64,000 nucleotides of DNA. Source: Anastatus disparis. Taxonomy: Eukaryota > Arthropoda > Insecta > Hymenoptera > Eupelmidae. The position numbers and the translations under genes were made by a program. The stretch covers positions 1,503,001 to 1,567,000 of the forward strand of contig JAFFSR010000245.1 in NCBI GenBank assembly GCA_017163975.1, given 5' to 3'. Below the pieces are notes generated by a model that had not been told where the DNA came from, searched no databases, and saw nothing but the letters and a program-made list of their open reading frames with translations. How positions within the stretch are numbered: position 1 is the stretch's first letter; each line of letters starts with the position of its first letter. Positions 51,842 through 63,901 of this stretch are shown piece by piece.

Positions 51842-54690
51842 TTATATATGAATTTTTACATGTTCCATGAATACATTTTTATCATCAAAGTCATTTCCAC
51901 AAATACCACACACTAGTTCTTCACTTTCATCATTACTACCATTCTCATTCATAGTGCGTTTTTGTTCAATTATTATAGATTCTATATCAACAGACTTAAT
52001 TATCATGGCATTCATATTGGCAAATTTCTCATTGTACATTGATGAATTATTAGTTGACATTTCAATTTTTGATACGTCTTTTATAAATGTTATTTGATTA
52101 GGGAAGATTTCATTAGTTGGTAGATTAGGAATTGTTAGAACAGGTAAACTTTCATTCTGTTTTGATATCAAATGTAAAATATTGTTTGATTTAGGTGTAG
52201 AAATAAGATGAATTGTTTCATCAGGTGCAGATGTAGTGAAAGGTATCAACTGCATAGTATCAATATTACCTTGTTTGTTAGCAAAATTAATTGTTTCTTC
52301 GTCTTTATCATCCAATGATTTACCAATAGTTGTTAAATTAATTGATTCCTGTTGTAAATTTGTTTGGGAAATATCTTTTGACCTAGTATATGTTTTAATA
52401 CAAACAGCATCATTATATTCATTTTTGACTAGCAAATAAGTATCTTGTATTTCTCTTGAAGACTCTGTTTGATCTGTAATAGAAAATAAAGCTTCATTTT
52501 GTTCTTCTTTAGAAATCGTTTGCTTTTCAATCGCTTTTAAATTTTCTGGTTTTGCTTTTCTTGACAACACTTTCTTTTTTTTTTCTTGTAATTTAGTTTT
52601 AACATTGTCATTATTACTTTTAATCTTAGCTTCTGCAATCATCAGGTCTGAATGCTTGACAATGTGGGCACATAATTCATCCCTATCTTGAGTTAAAGTC
52701 CCACATAAAGGGCATGGAAAAGGGGGTTCGACAGCTTCAGTTTCATTTTTTCCTGCAGCATGAACCCACCTAACATGCTCACGTAAAACTACTTTCTGAT
52801 TAAACGCTCTTGCACACAAAGGACAAACGTGAGGCCTTTCACCAGTATGTATCCTTTCATGTTTTCTTAAAGTACCGCCATCACGAAAAGCTTTCCAACA
52901 AAATTTACAACCATATGGTCGTTCTCCTGTATGAGTTCGATGATGTATTAAATAACCTTGTCTTGAAGAAAAAGTTTTTGAACATTTATCACAATGAAAA
53001 TAGGCTGGACTTCCTGCATGAGTTCTACCATGTTCCCAGAGTCCTTGTCGAGATACAAAACTTTTTCCACATACATAACAAGTAAATGGAGAATCTCCTG
53101 GATGAGCTGATAATCTGTGTTCATCAAGTTCAGATTGTTTTTCATATTGCAAACCACAAACCTCACAAGAATGCGTTTTTTTTCTATGAATCCATTGATG
53201 TCTAAACATCTTTTGTTTGGTAGTAAACTTTTTTCCGCATTCAGAGCAAGAATGTTTTCCCCATTTAACATTAGGAGCATTTGATTCCATATTATTTTGC
53301 ATTAACCTTTTGGAACAAGATGCATGATGTACAGTTAAAAAATTTGTATCTTGAAATTGTTTATCACAATATTCACATTCCACTGGTAATGCTAATTCTT
53401 TGGGATGAATTTTCTCGTGCAAACTCAAAGATGCTGCATGTGCAAAACTGACACCGCATTGACTACAAGTATTTATTTTATTTTTTTGTAAATTTATTTC
53501 GATACAACCTTTTTTGTTCTCATTACTTAAATTAGTAACTTCTACTTTTACTGTAGTATCTGAATTATTGAAAGAATTTAAACTTAAATTATATTGCTGA
53601 CTATCTTGATTAGTTACAAAATTTTGAGGAACATATTGGAATGGAGCTACTTCTACATTAGAAAGTACAGTTAATTCTTGTAATGTATCTATTTTATCAG
53701 AATCACTTAAAAGACCTTCAACATTATTCTGATCATCTGCATAGTTGTATGATTGCATAGCCCATTGCACTTGAGATATTTCAAAATTTTGTATAGATTG
53801 GACAGTGTTTGTTAAAGTGACATCTTGAGAATTAGAAATATTGTTTCCTTTGTTCTGCATTAATGCTCTTCCTGCTACATAATTATGAATTTTCATATGA
53901 TTAGATAAGCTTGATGGTCTTTGAAAGTCTGCCCCACAAACAGTACATTTGTGAGGTCTAACAACTTGATGTACTTCAATCATGTGACTTTGTAGGTTGG
54001 TTTTAGATCGAAACAAATTTCCACAAGTTCTACAAGCATGAGGACGATCTACTTGATGGCAAACTACATGATTATTTAAATCCATTTTTCTTTCAAATTT
54101 TTCTCCACAAATATGACAAATATGTTTACTAGTTGTACATGTTATATGATGGTTAGATAATTCTATTTGTGTAAATAGATCAGCACAATTAGGGCATGCA
54201 ATTTTTTTATCTTCTGAACAAGGGTACATTCCACCTAATTGACGTAAAGCTTCAACAGCCATTGATTCATCTCCTGTTGTGAATTGCTTTGAAGTTTCTT
54301 TTTTAATGTAAATGGGATACATAATTGAATTTTGCTCATCATCTTCTGAGTTTTCTGTCAAAATTTCTACGACTGAAGTTTCTTCAATGTTTTGATTCAT
54401 GTTAGCAATTGTGATTTCAATTAATTCTTCATGCAGAACACATTCATCAACAGGTTCACATATCTCTTCATGAGATACGTCATCTTGTACACCTAAAATA
54501 AAAATACACGATCACACACACACACACATATATATATATATACACAGTAAGTTTAAAATTATGAACTTCATCTATAAATAATTATGTTATATAGTACAAT
54601 ATTTCATATAAATTGAAGAACTACAATACCTTCATGTAAATCAAGAGGAAATGTAATACATTGTTCATGCTTCTTTGTTTCCATCATCAT
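51842..54690 (-). CDS. C2H2 zinc-finger protein, two coding exons
   Basis: Coding exon 1 is 54690-54630 and exon 2 is 54492-51842, joined by a GT-AG intron of 137 bp that restores one frame of 903 residues. About 14 fingers are visible: a degenerate CPNC finger, three more, two mid-protein fingers (CSQCGVSF; and CEYC, which ends in Cys), then a cluster with TGERP linkers (FHCDKCSKTF, YGCKFCWKAF, HVCPLCARAF) and one isolated C-terminal finger, LVCGICGNDF. The N terminus is acidic. No ZAD or BTB domain is seen. Tandem C2H2 fingers bind DNA, so a nuclear transcription factor is likely. The start could be any of three consecutive ATGs. Untranslated exons further upstream are possible. The orthologue was not identified. 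Confidence 0.92.
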
Positions 54691-55166
54691 AAAACATAAT
54701 TTTTATTTTTTTTTATTTTTCCCATCTATTCAAGATTTATTAAAATTATATAAACGCATCCATTATTTCCAACTATTCCCATATTTATTCCGTTTAATTT
54801 TTAAAATATAATAAAATAAATTAACTTCTGTTGCTTTACATATATTGTTAAAGCTTTGAAAATTTTCATTTATAATTTATTATAATTATTATAATAATAA
54901 TAATAATAGAATTGAATAGTGTAGTATTTTAAAGACATTTATTTAAACATTTAAATCATAGATAAATTATAGACCGAAGTTAAAATACATGTGGATGCAT
55001 GCATACGCACAAACGTAAATAGAAATTCTATGCGAGTTAATATATTTATACCGTCGTAACCAGTAAGAGCCCGTGTTACATAGTAGGCTAGTTAAATGGG
55101 TATAGAGGTCTCTTATAGTTGCGCTCACAGCGCTGCTGTATTTTATTTGTGATATTTTGTACTAAG
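54691..55166 (-). promoter_or_regulatory. Upstream region of the zinc-finger gene
   Basis: Mostly AT-rich, with a less AT-rich segment at about 55050-55140 that could hold the transcription start. No TATA box or known motif is assignable. Confidence 0.3.
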
Positions 55167-55347
55167 GCTCGAATTTATAGTCGACACTCAACACTCAGCA
55201 CTCAGTTCTCAACCCTCAGATCTTAAGGTTTCATTGTTCCGTGTTCCCTATAAACGTGGGTCTACGTTTTTAGGGAACACGGAACAATGAAACTTTAAAA
55301 TCTGAGGGTTGAGAACCGAGTGTTGAGTGTCGACTATAAATTCGAGC
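55167..55347. repeat. 181-bp inverted repeat, possible MITE
   Basis: GCTCGAATTTATAGTCGACA pairs with its complement at the other end. The arms continue through CAACACTCAG, GTTCTCAACCCTCAG and TTCATTGTTCCGTGTTCCCT, with an 18-bp loop. No clear target duplication. Confidence 0.75.
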
Positions 55348-55373
55348 TTGAGAGGATATCGTAATTCTGCTCC

Positions 55374-55768
55374 TCCTAATAATATTTTTATTTAAAGTTT
55401 ATGAATAAACAGTGCGTCAAATCAAATTCTTTCACTTCGGTAAGAAAATTTCTAAGATTAATCCTTAGCGTGGATAAGACAAGAAATTTACCAAAATACT
55501 ATACATAAAAAGTTATAAACAAACTTTCGATGTATACTATTTTGAGGTTAAGTTCATAGAGCTTGATATCTAATTTTCATTCAAAATTTATAAAAAAATA
55601 ACAAGTTTAAATGATTTTTTAATTTAACAAAAATTGTTGTATTAATATAGTTTTAGCGCGAACAAGTCATTATATTTGTCCAAATAGTGAATTTAAAAAG
55701 ATATAAGTAAGATAAAAAAAAGCAAAAATCGATTCCAACAACTACGACATCCCGTTAATGTATATTAG
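55374..55768. repeat. AT-rich repeat, copy 2 (matches spacer in Gypsy 2)
   Basis: Diverged copy of 34500-34888 over the whole length, e.g. TTGATATCTAATTT, AAAAAATAACAAGT and ACAAGTCATTATATTTG. No adjacent Gypsy 2 coding sequence, so it is likely an independent insertion of the same repeat. Confidence 0.7.
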
Positions 55769-56830
55769 CTGTCAGCTTATTTCCCCCGGGATACATGAAT
55801 ATAAAGTATATCCTCAGGGAAATATTCAATATGCTATAGTAGGTTGGGATTTAGCTAAGATCTACAGCAAGATGTGAGCATCGATGTGTTTGAAACGGAT
55901 AGTAGCGTAAGCGTGGTAACATTGACAGGCGCATTAGACAATCGACGCCGTATTTTTGAGTCCTGTGCTTATTCAAATTTCATAATGGTCTTTTTCGTAT
56001 TTAATACATTTTTTAAAATATAGATTAAATAAATAATTGTTAATAATGATTTATTAATAATAGAATTTAGAGCCAATAGTGAAAAAAATAATGACAGTGA
56101 AAGTGATACAGTGAAAAAATAGAATAAACATAAAATGTGTAACATTGTAAGAGAAATGAAAAAATTTTTAAACTTTTCAGTTACAAGTTTGTGCATTCAT
56201 ATTTACAAGTACAAACAAATATAACAGAAAAAAAGATTTTATAAACAGATGTATCTATTATATTTATTAAATCAAAGAAAAAAATTAATATAATTGTGAA
56301 TTGAAAATATGTATATCCCGATGCAATAAGTATTGCGTGCTTTGTTTCTCGAAGCATCACTACAACATGTGGCGCTTGCACGCGCAGACGACTCTGCCTG
56401 TTCCACACTTCTTTGAGTTCTACAGAATCGCTTCTTACACATTTCATAAATTTATGAAATATGCATTGAAAAAATGTGAGAAATGTATTAAATTATATAT
56501 TTATAATTTTATAGTTCCTCCAACTGTTTACAACGGCATAAAACAACCTACGCAACTTGTGACTTACGTCGGGAAAATATTGGCAGGGTTCAATGTTCTT
56601 TGCTTGAGCAGCAGAAAACATTGACCCTTGCCGATATTTTTCCTTCGTACGTCACTTGTTGCGTATATTACTAATATTTCACCTTTTATAATCACTAGCA
56701 AAAAATATTCATCAATATTTTTAATTAAATTTTTATTAGATTAATAACTTGAAACAAAAAAAGTTAAAAGTTATTACTTGCTAACGTTTAAATCACATGA
56801 TTCGGAACACAGATTTAAACTCAAATTCAT
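55769..56830. other. No gene seen; one short inverted repeat
   Basis: A strong hairpin at about 56548-56665 (CAACTTGTGACTTACGTCGG against its complement, arms about 48 bp, loop TTTGCTTGAGCAGCAGAA). The remaining sequence is AT-rich. Confidence 0.5.
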
Positions 56831-56835
56831 AGATC

Positions 56836-57336
56836 TGTGGCGCCTCTGTTCAGCGCGCCATCATCAGAACCAGCAACAGCGCCGACGCGCGCAGAGCCTC
56901 ACCATCGAAGGAAACAGACGCTAGCGCCTCGCACCTTCTTCGAGTAACAAGAGCTTGAACGCTCCTTCCTTCTTCTTGGTCGAGCGCTCAAGCTATCAAC
57001 ATCGATCACGGATCAACGTGCGAACAGCCATTTTGTGATTTCATTCTATCTAACACAAGTGAAATTCTAATCCATTAATTACGCCCACACTAGTGGCGAA
57101 TCAATTGTGAATATTTAGGTTAAATAAAGCTCAACTCTTTTCACTTTTGTGAATCGTAATATTTACAGTGCTATTTCATTGTGTTAACCTTAATCTGCAC
57201 TTTACACGAGGCCACGCGTTTGAGTGCCTAGCTAACAAAACGCGTGTGTTAAATTCCATTCGACCAAATTCACTTGTTTAAGCAATTATCTTAGAACACG
57301 CAATCTAACAACGCAACCTTCTGCATTAACCTTTAA
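56836..57336 (+). repeat. 5' LTR of Gypsy 3
   Basis: Starts TGTGGCGCCTCTG and ends CATTAACCTTTAA. GGTTAAATAAAGCTC contains a possible poly(A) signal (AATAAA). Confidence 0.9.
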
Positions 57337-57338
57337 AA

Positions 57339-57356
57339 TGGTGACCACCGTCGTTC
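57339..57356 (+). promoter_or_regulatory. Primer binding site of Gypsy 3
   Basis: TGGTGACCACCGTCGTTC starts two bases after the LTR. The first eight bases equal the tRNA-Trp site of Gypsy 1 but the rest differs, so the primer tRNA is uncertain. Confidence 0.55.
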
Positions 57357-57502
57357 AAGTGAATTTTGTGCTTCGAAGTGACTACAACAAAAAAACTCAC
57401 AAAGAAAAAGTGTAAAGTAAGAAACAATAAAAAAAAAAAGACAATCGTGTACGCATATTCGTAAGAAACAAAAAAAAAACATTTTAACAAAAAAAGCGCG
57501 CA

Positions 57503-58600
57503 GTGAATCGCAAGCATGGTGTGCACAAAATGGCAGAGTCTCTCCCGCCACATGGCCCGATTACGTCTACGCCATTAAGAGCGTCAAGCGAAAAACGGTC
57601 AGGCACATCGGCGAATTTAACTGAATTAGATGACACATCAGACTTAAACGCTACTATCAAAGCGTCACCAAATCTCTTCGACAACGACAACGTTTCCATA
57701 AATAGCACACAAAGCTCTCACCTCGTCGCTACTGACAGTGAAAACGAACAGCTTAACTCACTAAGCAACATGCCAGACACAGTAAACGCCATGTCACAAG
57801 TCAAATTGCCTCCTTTCTGGCGCGAACGTCCTCAATTGTGGTTTAACCAGATCGAATCGGCATTTCAAGTTCACCGAGTTACGTCAGATACGTCTAAATT
57901 TCACTTAACAATTACAGCGCTCGACCCAACTGTTCTGCCAGAAATTGCAGACATTCTCGAAACGCCTCCAGAAGCAGATGCTTATAAAGCTCTCAAAACT
58001 CGCATCATTGAGCGTTTTGCTGATTCTCCAGACAAAAAGCTAACAAAAATGCTTAATCAACTTCAATTAGGAGATAAAAAACCATCGCAACTCTATCGGC
58101 AAATAAAAGAATATGCAGGAGACAATGCATCGCAAGAATTACTCCGCGTCAAATGGATTGACTTAATGCCCGCACAAATCCAAGGATTACTAAAAATCTT
58201 CAAAACAGAAGAAACAGAAAAATTATTACGCATAGCAGATGAACTTGCAGAAAGCCCATTCGTGCCTCATGTTCACTCTGTTAGTCACGACGCAGTGCTC
58301 GCTGTACAAAATAGAGCATCAGATTTAGCAGAGATAAAACTGCTCTTAAATCAACTAATTTCTGTCACTAGAGAAACTTCAAACCAAATGAGTCAATTAT
58401 TGACAAACGCTAATACCTCTCACTTTTTCAGAGCATCTAGATCTGACACCAGGCAGCAGTCCAGAGACAGGTCCAACTCAAGGAACAGGCCTCACTTTAA
58501 TGGCATTTGCCATTACCATTTCAAATTTGGCAATGCCGCTAGAACCTGCTTGCCTCCGTGCGCCTTCAACTCAGCGAAGCCAAGCATCCAGGGAAACTAA
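57503..58600 (+). CDS. gag: Gypsy 3 gag polyprotein
   Basis: 365 residues. The capsid-like core starts at LPPFWRERPQLWFNQIESAF (about residue 100), aligning with the FWTNKPGAWFDHFE block of Gypsy 1 gag. A Ser/Arg-rich stretch precedes the terminal CHYHFKFGNAARTCLPPC, a CX2HX9CX3C box. The likely start is the ATG at 57530, since the frame at 57503 opens in sequence near the leader end; either is possible. No internal stop. Confidence 0.9.
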   Translation: MNRKHGVHKMAESLPPHGPITSTPLRASSEKRSGTSANLTELDDTSDLNATIKASPNLFDNDNVSINSTQSSHLVATDSENEQLNSLSNMPDTVNAMSQVKLPPFWRERPQLWFNQIESAFQVHRVTSDTSKFHLTITALDPTVLPEIADILETPPEADAYKALKTRIIERFADSPDKKLTKMLNQLQLGDKKPSQLYRQIKEYAGDNASQELLRVKWIDLMPAQIQGLLKIFKTEETEKLLRIADELAESPFVPHVHSVSHDAVLAVQNRASDLAEIKLLLNQLISVTRETSNQMSQLLTNANTSHFFRASRSDTRQQSRDRSNSRNRPHFNGICHYHFKFGNAARTCLPPCAFNSAKPSIQGN

Positions 58601-61600
58601 CACCGCTGCTGTCGAGCAACCCATCAGGCAGCAGCTCCAATCTCGCCTCGGCTTCTCCAAAACACACATGGTCAGAAAATCGGCTACACGTCACAGACTA
58701 CAACTCAGGCACACGCTTTCTGGTCGACAGCGGTTCAATCGTATCTCTACTGCCGGTCAATGGTAAAACCCCAAAGAGGAACCTCAGCAATCATTTTTAG
58801 CTGCAGCCAATGGCTCACCCATCCTCACATACGGTCGAAAAACCATGCATCTCAACATCGGTTTACGTAGAGTTTTCACTTGGTCTTTCTTTTTAGCTGA
58901 CATAAATGCTCCAATTTTAGGCGCAGATTTTCTAGCTCACTTCAGCCTACTACCAGACCTCAAACGTGCTCGCCTCATCGATGAAATGACGTCATGCTCA
59001 GTCTGTTGCGAATTGCTAAGCACGCAGACTCACTCCATCTCAATGCTCTCTCCGCCTTCACATATATTCGGCGACAAGAGTGTACAAGACTTGGTCACAG
59101 AGTACATGAAACGCTTTCTCAAGGATCAAAAGGGAATCTCAGGTCCCTCTGCTTCAGTTCAACACCACATAGTAACAACTGGTCCACCTGTCTTTGCTAG
59201 ACCTCGACAACTCATAGGTGAAAAGCTAGCAGCAGCCAAGGAAGAATACCAGTCTCTACAGCTTAATGGCATCATTAGGCCTTCTAATAGCCAGTACGCC
59301 AGTCCGCTGCACATGGTAAAAACCAAATCAGGCAAATTTCGCCCCACAGGCGACTACAGAGCTCTCAATGCTCAAACGGTACCAGACAGGTACCCTCTCC
59401 CACGCATCATCGATCAGCTGCTCCAGCTCAGTGGTAAAAGCTATTTCTCTACGCTCGACCTATCAAGAGCTTACTTTCAAATTCCTGTAGCTGAAGAAGA
59501 TGTCCCCAAGACAGCTATTACGACTCCTTTTGGGCTCTTCGAATTCTTAGGAATGCCACTAGGTTTACGCAACGCAACTCAGACCTTCCAACGTTTCATG
59601 CACAGCATCTTAGGTCATCTGAGCTTCGTAACCATTTACCTGGACGATCTATTAATCGCCTCACCTTCACTAGAGCAGCACATAGAGAATCTACGTACTG
59701 TCTTTGACGTACTTTTACTCAACAAACTCAAGATAAACTGGGATAAATGCAACTTTGCAAAATCAGAAGTAATCTTTTTAGGATTCAAGGTAAACGCAAC
59801 CGGCTTTTCTGCACCTCCTGAAAAGGTAGAAGCCATTGCTAACTATCCGCGTCCGGAAACAATATGGGATCTCAGACGCTTCTTAGGAATCATGAACTAT
59901 TACAGAACGCTGATCCCTCATGCAGCTCACACACAAGCTGTTCTTAACAGTCTCATCAAAGGATCAAAAAAGCGAGACAAGACGAAAATCACATGGGAAC
60001 CACATCTCATAACAGCTTTTGAAGACACTAAAAAAGCTCTTATCAACGCTACAACGTCTAGCTTTCTAGACCACAACTCCAAGATCATCCTCACAGCAGA
60101 TGCTTCCTCGACTGCAATTGGAGGTTCTTTAGAACAATTAGTCGACGGAGTATGCAAACCTTTAGGCTTCTTCTCTCGCAAGCTCTCTGCGGCAGAAAAA
60201 AATTACAGTCCGTACGACCGAGAACTACTAGCCGCCTTCGCATCACTGAAATTCTTCGCTCACATACTCGAAGGGCGTGAATTTATTATCAGAACGGATC
60301 ATAAACCACTCGTTAAAGCTTTTCAGCAACGTCCAGAGAAAGCTTCTCCACGGCAACTACACCAGCTGGACTTCATAAGTCAATTCAGCACCACGTTTGT
60401 TCACATAGCTGGCGATGACAACGTCGTAGCAGATGCTCTATCTAGAGTATTTTCAATCAACATGCCTACCAAGCTGGATGCCGTAACCATAAGCGAAGCT
60501 CAACAACAAGAAGGAATTGCACCAATATCTGGCTCAGCTTCCTCTCTCCAGCTTCAACCTCTTAACATAGACAACGTTCGCATTCATTGTGACATCTCGT
60601 CAGGAACGGTTCGTCCTTACCTTCCACCTTCACTGAGAAAAACGGCTTTTGATGTCGTACATGGTTCAGCCCATCCAAGCGGCCGCATCACATCAAAACT
60701 GCTGAAAGAAAAATTCATCTGGCCAGGAATAAGGAAAGATGCTCTCACATGGTCTAGAGAATGCATCCCATGTCAACGCGCCAAGATTTATCGGCACACA
60801 AGGACAGAACCTCACCACATCCCTGTGCCAGAAGCAAGATTCAATCACGTGCACCTCGATCTCGTCACAATGCCACTGATTGGAGAATACAGGTATTGCC
60901 TCACAATCATTGACAGATTCACCAGATGGCCACAGGCTATCCCTCTCAAGGACATGTTAGCTGAGACGGTAGCCGCTGCTTTCTTCTCTGGTTGGATTGC
61001 ATTTTTTGGAACGCCACTTACCATTACCACAGATCAAGGTACTCAATTCGAGTCAAACCTCTTCACTGCTCTTGCCAAAGACATGGGATCTAAGAAAATA
61101 CACACCACACCGTACCATCCGCAAGCCAATGGTTTAATTGAGCGATGGCATCGTACTCTCAAAGCTGCCCTCATGTGCAGCCCTCAAAATCCATGGACAG
61201 AAAGACTACCAGTAGTGTTACTGGGTCTCAGAACGGCCTACAAGGAAGACATTAAAGCTTCTCCTTCAGAGCTTCTTTTTGGCACAACTTTAAGAGTGCC
61301 AGGAGAATTTTTTGTAACTCAGGACTCACCCATAGACTCCACATCATTTTTGGATAAGCTACGTTTGCATTTTGCCTCACTCAAGCCTACACCCACTTCA
61401 CATCATACAGTACCAAGGCAATTTGTACATCCAGAGCTTAAAAAATGCTCTCATGTTTTCAAGCTCGTAACAGCAGTCAAACCTCCATTAACTCCCCACG
61501 TACAGGACCTCATAAGGTCATTAGGAGAGTTAATGAGAAGAATTACATCATCGACGTAGATGGCACTCCAAAAACAGTCTCCACGGACCATCTCTATCCT

Positions 61601-61855
61601 GCATTCATCGCAGTAGATGAGCCTTCAATGGCACAGCAGACTACAAAAACACAACAACGAAGAGTAACTTTCAACATACAGGATCCAACACCATCTTCTT
61701 CTGAGACACCTTCTGATCAGGTGCCTTCTAGGGGAGGAGTGGTTGTGGCGCCTCTGTTCAGCGCGCCATCATCAGAACCAGCAACAGCGCCGACGCGCGC
61801 AGAGCCTCACCATCGAAGGAAACAGACGCTAGCGCCTCGCACCTTCTTCGAGTAA
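58600..61855 (+). pseudogene. pol: Gypsy 3 pol, broken by two frameshifts
   Basis: Protease FLVDSGSIVSLLP is in one frame (58558-58800). The frame shifts near 58765 in an A/C run, and RT, RNase H and integrase continue in the 58845-61559 frame. RT has YLDD intact, RNase H has [10 protein letters not shown], and integrase has the HHCC finger and the [18 protein letters not shown] and [10 protein letters not shown] triad blocks. A second shift near 61465-61480 moves the GPHKVI C-terminal region into the 61445-61855 frame. That last frame ends 112 bp inside the 3' LTR. No kinase follows. Confidence 0.9.
61731..61743 (+). promoter_or_regulatory. Polypurine tract of Gypsy 3
   Basis: GGGGAGGAGTGGT directly before the 3' LTR. 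It lies inside the C-terminal pol frame. Confidence 0.6.
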
Positions 61856-62244
61856 CAAGAGCTTGAACGCTCCTTCCTTCTTCTTGGTCGAGCGCTCAAG
61901 CTATCAACATCGATCACGGATCAACGTGCGAACAGCCATTTTGTGATTTCATTCTATCTAACACAAGTGAAATTCTAATCCATTAATTACGCCCACACTA
62001 GTGGCGAATCAATTGTGAATATTTAGGTTAAATAAAGCTCAACTCTTTTCACTTTTGTGAATCGTAATATTTACAGTGTTATTTCATTGTGTTAACCTTA
62101 ATCTGCACTTTACACGAGGCCACGCGTTTGAGTGCCTAGCTAACAAAACGCGTGTGTTAAATTCCATTCGACCAAATTCACTTGTTTAAGCAATTATCTT
62201 AGAACACGCAATCTAACTACGCAACCTTTTGCATTAACCTTTAA
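61744..62244 (+). repeat. 3' LTR of Gypsy 3
   Basis: 501 bp, same length as the 5' copy. Differences are seen at CAGTGYTATTTC, CTAACWACGC and CCTTYTGCATT. Confidence 0.92.
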
Positions 62245-62319
62245 AGATCCAATTCAAGTAACGATTATTATTCAAAACCCAACCTGTCTTTGTCGCTCTC
62301 ATGATAAGAAAAAAAGATA

Positions 62320-62752
62320 GATGATATAACCGTTAGTTAAGTTACGTTCATAAATTCGAAATTTCGTCATGGAAACAGCCTATCAACTCTCTGTCACGGT
62401 TCTCTCCCTCCATCTGTAGGTAGATTTTTGACACGACGTGTGTAAAATTGCATATAATGAAACGCAACCAAATTCTTGATGTGCAATTTTACGCACTCTG
62501 TGTCAAAATAGTACATTGTGTATCAAGGGCGAAAAATAGGGAATCCCCTTGCGCCCGTGGTACACATATTGTTTTTTGATCCAAAAGATGAAAAATTCGA
62601 TTTCTATGCTTGTCGACCGGGCGCAAAATAGTACATTCCCGCCCTGAGGATCAAAAAATATTTTTCGATACTTGTGCGTTAAATTATAAGTATTCGTGCG
62701 ATTGATATGCACGGGCATTCGCTAACGTAACTTAACTGACGGTTATATCATC
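62320..62752. mobile_element. Palindromic MITE, GATGATATAACCGT ends
   Basis: GATGATATAACCGTTAGTTA pairs with its complement at 62726-62752. An inner hairpin (ACACGACGTGTGTAAAATTG against CAATTTTACGCACTCTGTG) is at 62433-62505. AAAATAGTACATT recurs at 62505 and 62627. A unit ATTCGTGCGATTRATATGCA is repeated at 62692 and 62759. Confidence 0.6.
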
Positions 62753-62944
62753 TGTAATATTCGTGCGATTAATATGCACGAGGATCGGCGAAGCCGACCA
62801 TATATAATATTTATAATTTAACGTACTAGTATCACGCAAATTACTATAACACGTTTAATTTTTCTCTCTTTATATTTCTCGTTCTGGTACTGCACTTTTG
62901 TGCTCTAGGACGTTTTCCTTACAGAGTCTTGCTCGCTCAATTTG

Positions 62945-63025
62945 CAACTGGTCGACAGAAGCTATGCTTCCACTATATGTATAGACAGTAGAGAGTGTGG
63001 CACTAGCAAAAATAGTAATTATTTT
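62945..63025. repeat. Dispersed repeat shared with 970-1040
   Basis: ACTGGTCGACAGAAGCTATG with TATAT and AGTGTGGCA blocks closely matches 973-1035, 62 kb away. The containing element is not defined. Confidence 0.6.
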
Positions 63026-63622
63026 TTATTAGAATTACTAATTTTTCCAAACAGAGTAAGGCTTAAGGAGGTTCTTGCGAGTACAGCTAAGGTCAAAGTC
63101 GATAAAAAAGTGAATATAGATATTTATATATATATTTATTTTTGAAAATTAAATAATTATTTTTTACGTTTAAATGTACTATGAACATTGCATTTTTTTG
63201 CACGTTACGCACTTAGAATGTAAATAAATTATCATGAATTCGATCGCGTAGTACAATGCATACATATATATATATGTATGTAACATGACGTCTGTGACCG
63301 GTTTCTGCTTTTAGGTTAAGTTTGCTTATTTTTATTTTAATATTTTGATAATAATATAATAAAATTTAAAGAAATAATGTAAAAATAGCAGAAATAGAAT
63401 AGTTTCTCATAAAATAATTTCAAATAAAATAATGTATATTTACACATAATATTATTAATTTTATTTTATTATAAGAATTTAAAACTTTCAAAATTCGCGC
63501 ACTTTTCTTGTCGCTGTTGAGTGATGCGAAAAATATGGCTTCTCTTGATCCGGTCGCAGAGACGTTTATTAACTTTAACGTGTAATATCTCAATATTTAC
63601 CACGACAATGAGTAATTTACTA
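63026..63622. other. AT-rich stretch, no gene seen
   Basis: Contains short TA tracts near 63120 and 63262. No long frame. Confidence 0.4.
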
Positions 63623-63901
63623 CACTGAAAAAACTGTAGGCGCCCTCCCTTACCACAGCGAGGAGATGCTATACTAAACGTGAATACATCGGTGCTATAT
63701 TAAATTAAAGCTATCCTCACTGCGCTTTTGGGCTCGCTGCTTTCCCAAAATTAGAGACGAGTAGAGACGAGAGAATTTTGAGAAGGCAGCGAGCCTAAAA
63801 ACGTAGCAAGGATCTCTCTCACGGGCACGAGGATCGCTTTTATGCGCAGAACGCTGCGTATTCATATTTAGTATAGTTTCTCACTCGCAATTTTTTCAGT
63901 G
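63623..63901. mobile_element. 279-bp palindromic MITE, CACTGAAAAAA ends, TA duplication
   Basis: Starts CACTGAAAAAACTG and ends TTTTTTCAGTG, flanked by TA. The arms match through GCTATACTAAACGTGAATAC and its complement, and GGGCTCGCTGC against GCAGCGAGCC. The CACTGA ends recall the 4.1 kb element at 429-4553. Confidence 0.8.

Larger units (their letters stand above)
56836..62244 (+). mobile_element. Gypsy 3: recent Gypsy retrotransposon with frameshifts
   Basis: 501-bp LTRs (56836-57336 and 61744-62244) differing at about three positions by eye, with target duplication AGATC (56831-56835 and 62245-62249). Gag and pol order as in Gypsy 1 and the same CX2HX9CX3C gag box, so the same general clade, but without a kinase. 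Two frameshifts in pol make this copy defective despite its youth. Confidence 0.92.
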
